Below, in pieces: positions 1-11,182 of a DNA stretch of 64,000 nucleotides. The notes under the pieces were generated by a model, which was given only the letters and a program-made list of their open reading frames with translations, had not been told where the DNA came from and did no database searches. Location of the stretch: assembly GCA_023079485.1 (NCBI GenBank), contig CM041090.1, forward strand, positions 8,864,519 to 8,928,518. The letters are read 5' to 3'. Position numbers and translations under genes: made by a program. Each line of letters begins with the position of its first letter. Position 1 is the stretch's first letter. This DNA is from Archilochus colubris. Lineage: Eukaryota > Chordata > Aves > Apodiformes > Trochilidae.

Positions 1-3000
1 CACAAGATAGAACATAGGCATTTTACCACAACATCAAACCACATTTGAAGAAGATGCCATATTGTATACAAACCTTTACTCTGTTCTTTTCTTCTTTTAA
101 TCAGGCAGAAGCAATCAATTAATCATGGGTCCAATACAGCACTCTTCATAATGCCATTACTTAATATTGCATAATCTCTTTTAAACATCAGGGAAAAAGG
201 CATAGAAAGATCTGTGCAGTGCATGGCTGGGTGTTGCTGGCTGTCATGTGGTAGGGAAAGTGAATAACACGTATATTAAAAAGGACTGTGCTGTCATGAC
301 ACAACTTGAAAGATATGCATTTAAAATAACTAAGAGAAGCAATGAATAAACAGTAATGTGCTCCTGAGAAGGAAGATTAACTTTGTGGTAGGAAGTTTCT
401 TAAAGGCCAGTTCCTTCAAATGTACTGTCTAGAAGAGACTTAAAAAAAACCTGTTTTGTAGTTTTCAGAGTCCTCTCCATGTTATCACAACATAGGTAGT
501 GGCCTGCTTTTTTCTACTTTCACAAGAACTGATAGAGCATTCTATATTACAGTTTGTCTGTGTTACAAACTTGGTCTAGATTAACAAGATAAGGCAAATG
601 CTGAACTTCACAATTGAACTGTAAAATAAAAAGTACTGGCAATTAATAATTCCCTTCTTCTGCAGGAGTATCTGCAGGAGTTTGATGCAGCAGCTGTTGC
701 AGAACGTGCACACAGAGTAGCAGCAGACACTTGAGGAGAGACACAGACTGGAAGAGATTCTCTTTCATGTTGAGGAAGGAGACTGAATAACGAAATTGCC
801 TGGTATAGTTATTTGCAGGCTTTTATTACAAACAATGCCTCGGAGGCAGGGAAGTAAGATGTCTTGCCAAGAGATTATTTTGAGCAAATAAAATGATCTA
901 TGAAGTTTATGACTAAGAATACTTTACATGCCCCAGTTGAAACTCTCATGCAGTCTGCTACCTAATGGAACTGCAAGCTGCACAGTGTACCTACATCAGA
1001 TGGAAAATGTACAGAAAATATGGGCACATTTCTTGCAGTTTCAGATTGTGTCTGGCCTTTTCTTTATCCCAGAGATTGTAATAAGAGTGTTGAATCCTGC
1101 AAAGCCTTCTCATCCCTGAGAGGATACATCATTAGATACATCATTAGGCTTATTAACTCGCTCACCTGAATAAGGACTCCTGGCATGAATAAAATTCTTC
1201 AGGACCAGGCTGCTACACTGCTTTATTAGAAGTGCAGCCTGCTGTGACTCACAGCCTCTAAATTCAAATCAGTTACAGCATAATAACAATAGCAATTACA
1301 GTAATTTCCCAAATTGTGTCACGTTAGTTACTATTGGGAATGGGAGGAAATTTTGAGAAAGTTGTCTTTGCAGTTTGTTTGATATCATAGCGTTGCCTAG
1401 TTGCACAGCATGTGGAGTAAGCTGTTCTGGAGGGAGTCATCCAGGAGATAAACAAGTGTGATGCCTAGCACATACTCCCCTCTCTCCCCTGAAAAAATAA
1501 AACCAATCTTTCTCACTATGCACTCACTCCTACATTCACCAAAACAGAACTTCTTAGAATATCTGAAATAGAATGATCTGACAACACCTGGTAAAATTAG
1601 AGAAGCTAAAAAATTTGATCTTTAGTGAAGAAAACTTCTCATGGCCCTTTTGAGGCTAAAGGCTTGGTCTAAAACAAAAAAAAAAACCCAACTAAAAACT
1701 GACCTGAAAAAGCTAAAGCACGAACCCTGTTGTACAGCAGTTTTGCTACAGGAAGTTCTAACAAGTCAAATGAAAATTGGCTGCTTGATAAAGTAAGGTG
1801 ACCTGAATTGCACAGGTAAAGGTGTCAGGCAGCTCTTTCTGTGAGCCACTCAGCTGCTGTATGGCCAGTCAGCTGCTCCATCCGTGCTTTATATTTACAA
1901 GCAGTCTTAAGCAGCCCATGTTTGTGACTTTAATCCCAGATGATATACAGATGTAGTGATCAGGGAAATGAAGACATGGAGTAGATATATGAGGTTGTCA
2001 ATATGAGAAGGACTTGGGGCTGTCAAATGGCAGCTTGGAGCACAGAGAGCGTGGTGGGATGAGAAGATATGGAGCATGGCATACAAGTACAAACTCAATC
2101 CACTACTTGTTTTTGTGAAAATTCTGTGTTTTAGACATTATTCTGGAATGATAGCATCACTGTGAGGGAAAGGAATAGAAAAATCAGATGATTACCTGTC
2201 AAATCCAGTCTTCTGCAATAAACCAGGCTCAAGTATAGCAGACCACCCCAAAGGGATAATTGCCTATCCTGTTTTTGTAAACTGTTTGTTCAATAAATTG
2301 AACACAAATTTCCCTTGCAGCTTGCTTAAGCGTCTTTACTTGTAGAGATGCTTTCATAATATGCTTTTTTTTAATTGCATCTCTCTAATTTGTTCTTGTC
2401 CTTTCTTCAGTGGACATAGAGATTGTTCCTGTACAAGCAATCTGTCATGGATGAAAGCCTGCTATCATGTCCCATGCCCTTAGTCTTCTAGACTAAACCC
2501 AAATTCTTCAATGTCTCTTCATTCACCATATTTTCTGAAGCTCCTCTTCTCCACTTTTGCTTTTTGAAGAGCATGGTAACTCTTATACAATGCAATGTTC
2601 TGGCAGAAGCCTTAATAAGAGCTGGTGAAAAAAACCCCAACAGTTACTGTCTTCTATATAGAATATTCCCAATGGCATGTGCTGGCATGACATTGGTCTA
2701 CTTTTTATTTCTTTTAATATTAGTTTTGCAGCAGTGTCGTATCATTAATCTGTGTTCTGCTTGTGGCTTAATACAGGCCTCAAGTCCTCCTAATGCTTTT
2801 TTGTTGTCTTGCCAGTTATTTTTACACTGTATTTGATTTCTTGTTCCTTAAGTATGGGTCTTGGTCTTCATAGTGATGAATTTCAGCTTAGCATTTTCTA
2901 TACAAGACTGTTTGTAGGGTGGAGCTCTTTGTATCTGCCCATGCTTTTAGCTACCTTTGCCAATGTAAGGGAGGACCAAGCACCTGATATACCTGCACCA

Positions 3001-4956
3001 AGCAAGCTAGGAAAGCTTATTTTCTGCTTGAGATGTATTCAGTATTGCAGCATTTATTACAGAAGTATTCAATAACATTCTTTAAATATTTGCAGACAGT
3101 TACATTATTCAGTTACAGAGTAGAAATTAGAAACATGAAGATTTTGACAGTAACATTTTAAAAACCAGCCAGTTCAAGTTTTGTGTTCCTGCAAAACTGC
3201 CTTAGATGTGTCAGCCAAATGTAAGCAACTTGCTTCCTAAGAATAGGCCTCATTTCCTGCAGTGGTGAAGGCATCCAAACTTGAAGGGTCTTTGGAAAAT
3301 TTTGACCGGAGGAACCCATCTGAAAATATCAAGCCAAGGAAGAAACTGGAATGTAAATTGAGTGTCTGTGTCCCAGAGTACACACCATCTTATGTCTTGG
3401 CAAAAGGCCTGACGTCAGGGAGGGCACTAACCAGGCACTCCATACCCCAGCTGCTGCATGTCCTGCTGGCTCAGTCTATGAGGGAGTTAACACAAGATTA
3501 TCCCCAGTGTTCATTCCAGCAAACACTGACCTTGGTTTTCAGCCTTACCCTCAGTGGGCAGATGGAGCACTGGAGTGCCTCACACTGGCAGCCTGGTGTT
3601 TTTCTCAAGTGATAAATGTCAAGATTTGAGGAGTTTTTCTTTGGAGCGTTTAACTACCTGAGGTTTCCCAGTGTAGTGGTGCTAAATGTACTTATCGGAG
3701 GAGCCATTTCATCCTTGCAGCCACTCGTATAGATTGCTAACTGTTGTATGTATGTGTGTATCCTTGCTCACATTCTCAGGGATGTACAGATTCAAAAGAC
3801 ATCACTCATGTTCCTATCCTTTTTGGATGTTTTAAATGCTGTCTTTCTGCTTTTCTCTCTTGTCACTAAATTTACTTACTGCAAAACATCTATAGGCACT
3901 GTGTGAATTCCAGTATATATATTTTTCTCTTAGAGTCCTTTCTACAAACGTACTCCATATGCTAAGAGCCCTGACAAAAACAAATTCTGGCTTTGTGGCC
4001 ATGCTAAAGAGAGAATACCATTTGAAATATAGATGCAAGAAATCCAGGACTGCTAGAACATATTTCAGTACATGAACAATAGTCACAAGCCAGGTTTAAA
4101 TACAACTTCCAATTCACTTGCAGAAACATAAGCAGATGAAGTATGAATATATTGCATTTAATAAAGTGTATATCCTCAGCCTGAGATAAATAGAATATAA
4201 AAATAGACAAAAAAAGATAAAAATCAAGAAGATGTTTAGTTTCAGGGCTTAATAATGATTTTAAGTTCATCATATGCTAGAAACTGCCTTTGTATTGCTG
4301 ATTAAATTAGTCTGTGTTGCTTTGTTTTGACAAGATGTTTATTTCTGAGCCAGTGATACTTCATACAAAATAACCACTCTGTGAACAAATAGAAAGTCAT
4401 ATTCAGTCACAGCTTTAAGGAGACAGAAACTGAAAAGACAGTGGAATGTGTGATTGGCATGAAAAGTAGGCATTTTCCTTCATACCTTCCTTTTTTCTGT
4501 GTTGGAAAATGTTAGTTGAGCTCAGGTAGCTCATGTAGGCTGAAGGAAAAATGAGCTGCATGCATCCAGCCCCATGCCTATGGTATGAATACCTTTTTAT
4601 ACCATAAGGTTGTGAGAAAGAATTAGCTTTAACAAATTAGAATGTGACAGTAGTCAGATGTTACTGTTTTAGTTATGAGCATGATACTGGAACCTAACTC
4701 TGCATAAGCTATCTGCTATTGACTGCATCACAGTCCACATGTTTTTCATGCATAATAGATTGTCAGTCAAAGCATTTTTTCTTCTTTAATGACATCCCTA
4801 TTAAGAGGAACAGATTGCTAGCAACATCTTATTCTGATGGAAAGGAAACTCAAAATTTTTCTTCATTCAAAAAAGACATCCCATGTCTTCAACTTCTTCA
4901 TATATAAACAAGATATTGATTATATTAGTAGGTTAAGTTGAAGGGAACTGTATAAC
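1..4956. other. Unique AT-rich sequence, no gene recognised
   Basis: No repeat family, RNA gene or convincing exon was recognised. The longest open frame (3262-3612, plus strand, 116 codons) opens at a GTG just after a pyrimidine-rich stretch ending in CAG, and its translation shows no motif I know. A short imperfect hairpin lies at 4577-4609. The stretch is best read as intergenic or intronic bird DNA. Confidence 0.6.
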
Positions 4957-5314
4957 TCATAGAATCATAGAATCATAGAATTAGCCGGGTTGGAAGGGAC
5001 CTCAGAGATCATCTAGTCCAACCCTTGACCCACCGGAGCAGTTGCTAGACCATGGCACTGAGTGCCACATCCAGTCTTTTTTTAAATGTCTCCAGGGACG
5101 GAGAATCTACCACCTCCCCGGGCAGTCCATTCCATAGCCTAATCACCCTCTCCGTGAAGAAATTCTTTCTAATATCTAACCTAAACCTCCCCTGGCACAA
5201 CTTAAGACTGTGTCCTCTTGTCTTGTTGAAGGTCGTCTGTGAAAAGAGTCCAGTTCCCACCTCGCTACAGCCTCCTTTCAGGTAGTTGTAGACAGCAATG
5301 AGGTCTCCCCTGAG
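4957..5314 (-). repeat. CR1 LINE, 5'-truncated 3' end (copy A)
   Basis: On the minus strand this is the 3' end of a CR1 non-LTR retrotransposon. The left edge carries the characteristic ATTCTATGATTCTATGA tail, seen on the plus strand as TCATAGAATCATAGAAT. It is followed by the conserved 3' UTR (TTGGAAGGGACCTCAGAGA on the plus strand) and the last roughly 90 codons of ORF2. That reading frame is open on the minus strand from about 5326 to 5045. Homology to copy B stops abruptly after CCCCTGAG at 5314, which marks the 5' truncation usual for CR1. It differs from copy B (6179-6831) at only about six positions over the shared part, so both belong to one young subfamily. Confidence 0.93.
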
Positions 5315-6178
5315 AACTGAATCCATACAGCTGAAATTCAGAAAGTATGTGTATAAAGGTTATGGGGCTTTTAATTGGCATACCACTTGCAACCGCAAAA
5401 GGGAATTTTCGACAGTATTTCTAATGCATGCATTGACATATTTGGGGGGGGAATGCTAACTCGTGTATGGTAATTCATCTGCTTTTAGAGCCTTTGGATT
5501 CTTACTTTTTCCCTGTAAATGATGCTTGAAGAAGACTAGCTTCTAGCTGATTGATCATGCAAGGATGTTAGTGATACCAAGAATATTTTCATTCTCATCG
5601 TTAAAGGATTTTTATAATTGCAAAACTCCTCTTTGTTACCATTGTTACTTCTACAGTGGGAAGCTCACCCTGTTTTGGAATGTTGGTTTTTTACTTAATT
5701 CTTTGCTTTCCCAGCTTGTGTAATTCTGCATAGGCAAATATTAAAATGTAAACTTGTCTAGCAGCAAAACCACAGGGGTTTCCACATAAAGTCAAGTAAC
5801 TGTAGAATCAGGTAGGAAGTGAAAAATTTGAATTTGTGTGGGTAAAAGGAAGATGATGGAACATTTATGGGAACATTTAGTGGGAATGCAAAGGATGAAG
5901 AGCCCACACTTCTGGGCTTTCCCATTCAAGAGCCTTTAAAAAACAATGCTGTAGGCATTGGAAGGGGTGATGAGGCTTCAGCTGAACTGCATTAGCAAAG
6001 TTTAAATGCAGGTGTCTGGAGGGAGGTAATGACACATGGCCAAGGACTGAAGGCTGAGGAAGGTTTCTGGAAAGTGAGTAAAGTTGAAGAAGATTCTCCA
6101 AGAGTAGGGATAAGTGGAAGAGAGTGGGACCTTTTTTGTTTGTTTAGTATTTATTTGTTTATAGGATTTTTTGTGCTT
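5315..6178. other. Unique spacer between two CR1 copies
   Basis: AT-rich sequence with no recognised gene or repeat. A G8 run lies near 5444-5451. The two flanking CR1 copies have different truncation points and unlike flanks, so this spacer is not part of a tandem duplication. Confidence 0.6.
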
Positions 6179-6831
6179 TCATAGAATCATAGAATCATAG
6201 AATTAGCTGGGTTGGAAGGGACCTCAGAGATCATCTAGTCCAACCCTTGACCCACTGGAGCAGTTGCTAGACCGTGGCACTGAGTGCCACATCCAGTCTT
6301 TTTTTTAAATATCTCCAGGGACGGAGAATCTACCACCTCCCCGGGCAGTCCATTCCACAGCCTAATCACCCTCTCCGTGAAGAAATTCTTTCTAATATCT
6401 AACCTAAACCTCCCCTGGCACAACTTAAGACTGTGTCCTCTTGTCTTGTTGAAGGTCGTCTGTGAAAAGAGTCCAGTTCCCACCTCGCTACAGCCTCCTT
6501 TCAGGTAGTTGTAGACAGCAATGAGGTCTCCCCTGAGCCTCCTCTTCTTCAGGCTGAACAGCCCCAGCTCTCTCAGCCTCTCCTCATAGGGCCTGTGCTC
6601 GAGTCCTTCACCAGCCTGGTTGCCCTCCTTTGGACCTGTTCCAGGACCTCTACATCCTTCTTAAACTGAGGGGCCCAGAACTGGACACAGTACTCGAGGT
6701 GTGGCCTAACCAGCGCTGAGTACAGGGGCAGAATCACCTCCCTGGACCTGCTGGTGACGCTGTTTCTGATACAGGCCAGGATGCCATTGGCCTTCTTGGC
6801 TACCTGGGCACACTGCTGGCTCATGTTCAGC
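6179..6831 (-). repeat. CR1 LINE, 5'-truncated (copy B)
   Basis: A minus-strand CR1 copy of the same young subfamily as copy A but about 300 bp longer. It contains the ATTCTATG tail, the 3' UTR and the C-terminal part of ORF2, reaching the end of the RT domain and its downstream region. That region includes the frame encoding [18 protein letters not shown], readable at about 6750-6820. ORF2 is broken: a base is missing near 6600-6610 relative to the copy at 49.4-50.7 kb, and the poly-T/A run at 6298-6307 changes frame again. Homology ends at about 6831, where AAAGGCTTTATATC unique sequence begins on the far side. This is a dead copy. Confidence 0.93.
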
Positions 6832-9800
6832 CTTTGAAAGGCTTTATATCTCTCACACAAATAATTTGCAAAGGGAAATATGTTTGAATAAGGATTTGAC
6901 ACTTATGAGAGGCTTACTGCCTTTGGCACGCTTCATACTTTGAAGGCAGAAATTAGTTGCCATCTTTGTTCCAGATTGTAACCGTGTCTTTTCCAGGCTT
7001 CTGATTCTGCATTCTCTGCTCAGCATTTTGCTGGGATCTGTTCAAATAGTACAACCTAACTCCAGTAGGCAGACTACCTCCTGGGGTACATCTTTAGAGG
7101 TGTGGAGAGTTACCAGTAAGGAGAGGAATCACAAGCTGTTACAAACAGCCTGAACTCTGATCCTGAATGGCAATCTGAATCAGGCTTATTGAGGCTCCTC
7201 AATGTCTTCTCCTTTCTGAGTGGTCCTACGGGATGTGATGCCAAGAAAATCACAGGGAATGATACTGGAGCATTAATCTAGTAAGAGTAGACAGTTGATA
7301 CATGTGGGTATAGTGAAATTTTTTGGCCTGATGATAAAGTGAGAGAACCCACTTTTTCCCTGTAATTTGTATTTTGTTTCGGATTGCCTTCTCTTTCCAG
7401 GTTTTCAGTGATAGAAGTTGTTCTTCAGAACTTATTTTTTGGCTGCAGAGGGAATTCGCTATTGAAATTCTAGCAAAGAATATTGCTAGCTGCATGCTGT
7501 TAAACTATAGTAATTGCTGAGACCTGAAAAATCTACTACAGAGCAGTGAGTGATGTATAGTCTGGGCTGGAGTGAGATACTCCACACCCTAGACTCATAA
7601 AATGCTGCACTGTTCTCATGAGCATACTGTTCTTTAGGTATAAAAGAGTACCTACAGCCACAGGGTAGAAGATGATGTACATTTACTATGTAAAGAAATG
7701 CACAAGGAAAAATAATACACGAGGAAAATATTGTAAATTTTTGCAGAAGGCTATGTTTTACAGCTATTGTAAGGGCAATATTTTTGCTCTCTTCTGGACT
7801 GTGCATGCCTATGGTCATGAGGTCTATTTAATTTCTTGAAGCTGTGAGCAAATACCCATGTTTTCTCAGGATTTGCAACCAAAATGAATTCATTCCCGAG
7901 TTCCCAAGAGGTTTCAAGTCTAAAATGTTCAGATAAATCTCCAGTCATAAGAATGTTTAACCAAAGTACTGTAAAAGGTCATTTTACTGAGGGGAAAAAA
8001 ACAAAGTAAACACCTTTTGTGTACTGGAGATTCTTCACAGTGATGAGAGTTGGCACATGTTGGGAAAGAAAGCAAAAGGAAAACAAGCATGCACAATATA
8101 AAGTACTCAGAATGACAAGACTTTTCATTTTGTTTATGATTTTAAAGATTAGATAATCTCAATACAGAGAGGAGAAAAAAAAAGGAAAAGAGAAGCCATA
8201 GTTTTGTTATAAAATTATTTTGGAAAAAAACAACTGCTTTGAAGTTTATTTTTGTGTATGAACACAAATAAATGCTTAGCAATATGGGTAGCCTGGTACA
8301 AGTACAACTTATAGGGGTTATAGGGGGTGTGTGGTAGAAATGCACTTCAAAAACTGTCCATGGACATGGTATTAATTTAATAAACACTGTCAACTAGAGT
8401 GTTAAGTGCAGTCTGATTACTGAAACATTTGGAATCTGTGCTGCTGAGAATGTGACCTAAAAAAGTTGTCTTTAGACTTTTATATAACCTCATCTTGACC
8501 TGGCTCCATTTCAGCTGAAGTTTTCAGCAGTCAGTAAGTTACACTCTTTCATGTGAGCAGCAGGGAAGACTTCAGACTGAGGGACAGCAAGTAGAGAAAC
8601 TAATTGTCTCAAAAAGGGAGAAGGAAAAGGATGGAATGAGGAAAACATGAGAACAGAATAGCTGTGAAACTTGGTGACAATGACAGTACGATTATTCTTA
8701 TTGTTTGGTTTTACCCTGGGCCCCATAAAACTTTAATCCAGTCATGTGGGGAAAAGAAAGTAGATTACTGTAGAAATATTACAAAAGAACTTACACTAGA
8801 ACATGCTTTCGTAGCAAAAGAGTTTGGGATCAGCACTTAGGATGTGCAGAATGGGAGCAAATATTTGTTTTTGAAAAGTCCTCTGAAAGAAACACAAACT
8901 AATCCCCTTGGGATGGGAGGAGTATCCCTGACAGTATGAGTGTGTCATATCATATGAAGAGTAGAGTGGTTACTTGTGTGTTGCAGTGGCCAGAAGAACA
9001 ATCAGTTGCTATGTTGCTAGAGAACAATAGTAGTTATTTTTCTTCTGTTGGTGATCTTTTTTTTTGTTTTAATTTTATTTTTATTCCTTCTGTCAGGTTT
9101 AGAATCTGATACTAACTCTGATAATTTTTCTTTGCTGCAAAAAGCCAGCACTTGTAGGAAATCCTTAGCAGGTTTTTCTACAACAACACTCAACAAACCC
9201 AGCTTTTAATTTTGGCACAGATTCCATCAGTAATTGGGTTTTGTTGCTGTTACTAAATTCAACATGATAGTATTATACTTTTTGAGGCAAGGTTATTGTT
9301 CCAAATAAAAGTCTGTTTTGAAGTTCCATTTGGGTCAGAAGCTGGTGTTCATTCAAAGGAGATGGGAAGACATAAAATGAGGAGAGCTAGTAAGAGTAAA
9401 GTTCTTTAAAATGCTTGAAGCTTCTTGGGCTCAAAAAGGGTTTTTACACCTCCTCTAATTTTTACACCTGTACCTTTTGGTATAAGAAAACTTAAAAACA
9501 TTGTTTGATTTTGTATTTTGGTGGCATTTTGCTGTAGCATTGATGTTCTAATGTGACTTACAGCTTTAATTGCAACAGAATGTAGAAAAAAAAGATACTT
9601 CTGGAGATGGAAATTTTGGCTCTGAAGTCCTATAGGTAGCTTTGGCAAACGTTCTCTGTGGTCTAGAGGGCCACACTTAGTTATGTGCAATTTTTGTCCT
9701 GGATATAAATGATGGGGCTTGTATACTCTTTCCAAGGGAGGCCTTTGCCATGTCTTACAATTTCGTTGATCTTTCTTAGCTAAAAATAAACTGGCTAGTA

Positions 9801-10345
9801 CAGACTGACACTCATAGTTATTTCAAATGATAGGACTTACCATTCAATGGAGCAAAGAGAAAGAAGCAATCTTTTGATTAATTTTTTTTTTTCCTCTCCA
9901 GCCATGTACTTTTTGATAACCTTGTGATGGGATACTCAATGGCCAAAATGCCATCCTTCAGTTCAGTCACCTTATTGACACTCTAAAATCTCCTTGCAGT
10001 AATGAGCTCCTGCTGACTGCTGCTCACTCAGAAATTTCCTAATGTGTTAATACCAGCAAGTGTTTCTAAGTATCTTCTGTATGTGAACTGACACCATGTC
10101 TTGGTCTCTTTCCTAAACTGGATATTAGAGAAGGGCCCATATGACACTCTGAACCATCTGAGCATTTATGCTTAAACTATCTGAAAATGACATAGAGCTT
10201 TTTCCATTGCCTAGCAAAGAAACTTGGCTTTTTTCCCTGTTAAAAGAAATTATATATTCCGATGATTCACTAAAAAGACATATGATGTCAGCTAGGTGTT
10301 TGCTATTTGTGTAGACAGGGACGACTGATCCAGGATCTTACACTG
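6832..10345. other. Unique AT-rich sequence, no gene recognised
   Basis: No repeat or exon was recognised. Minus-strand open frames of 109-110 codons (7486-7818, 9406-9735) show no known motif and are of a length expected by chance here. Homopolymer T runs occur near 9057-9065 and 9883-9892. Confidence 0.6.
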
Positions 10346-11182
10346 TGTCACTGTTTAATGCTGGGCTGGCAATTAAATGAATGACCAGGTGATCTTTCTG
10401 TGGCTGGGGGACTGGACCTGATGATCTCTTGAGGTCCTTTCCAACTCTAACATTCTGTGATTCTGTAACAGCTGCACTCCATTAATTCCCCCTCCCCAAC
10501 AGAGGAAGGAGAGAAAATTAGGGACAGAAACTTAAGGACTGGAAACTAAACTACACAGCTTTAATGAAACAGCAATGATGAAAAGGGAAATTATTAAATA
10601 TATACAAATATACACAGAAGCTATATCACATTCCTCCCCTCTCTCCTCCAGTAATGCTCACGTCACCACTGAGGCTGCAGGGCAGCCCTGGAAAAGTTCC
10701 AGTGAGCTCCTGGAGTCAGCAGCAGACAGGAGCTGGAGGCAGGAACACCCAGATTCAGGAGGGCACAGATTGGGATTAAAGGCAAATGAACAGATGGAAT
10801 CCTCCTAGGATGCCAGCCATGGATGAAGAAAAACTTGACCCTTTGAATTTATACTGAGTATGATGTGTACAGGATGGAATATTCTGCTTGGTCAGTTTTG
10901 GTTGCCTGTGTGCTCTGCTCCTCCCTAAAGGAGGGTTACAGGTGTGACCCCTTTACTTTCTCTTCCTAGAGCATAAAATGTTTCTCAACTGAGCAGTGGC
11001 CTTGGCTCTGCACACCAGTCTCTAGCAGTAACTATAAACATCAAGTGTTATCAGTCCTAGAAGCAGACACTGACTGAGAAACTTGCTGTTAATTTCAGCA
11101 AGAACGTCTACTTAGGAGAGGTTTAACTGAAAGTAAAATGAGCAGAAAGAGAATTACTTCTCTTCTGGCTCAAACCAGGACA
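10346..11182 (-). mobile_element. Old solo LTR, ERV-L-like avian family (copy 1)
   Basis: Plus-strand ends TGTCACTG...CCAGGACA give a minus-strand LTR of the form TG...CA. The body aligns along its whole length with the LTR at 46640-47456, for example around ACTACACAGCTTTAATGAAA, CACCACTGAGGCTGCAGGG and CAGTCTCTAGCAGTAACTA. Many substitutions separate the two, so this copy is older. On the minus strand an ATTAAA signal (plus-strand TTTAAT near 10560) suggests the polyadenylation region. The flanks share only ACTG (10342-10345 and 11183-11186), a decayed 4-5 bp target duplication. A CR1 tail is inserted at about 10386-10466. No internal retroviral sequence is attached, so it is read as a solo LTR. 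Confidence 0.85.
10386..10466 (+). repeat. CR1 3' tail nested in the LTR
   Basis: The interval interrupts the LTR relative to its relative at 46640-47456. It reads as a CR1 3' end: GGACCTGATGATCTCTTGAG, then TCCTTTCCAACTCT and ATTCTGTGATTCTGTA. It is a severely 5'-truncated insertion younger than the LTR. Boundaries are good to within about 5 bp. Confidence 0.85.

Noticed and set aside
5877..6101. 74-codon minus-strand frame in the CR1 spacer
   Set aside because: Short, no motif, no support beyond the absence of stops.
10575..10808. 77-codon frame
   Set aside because: It lies within the older LTR copy and is non-coding LTR sequence.
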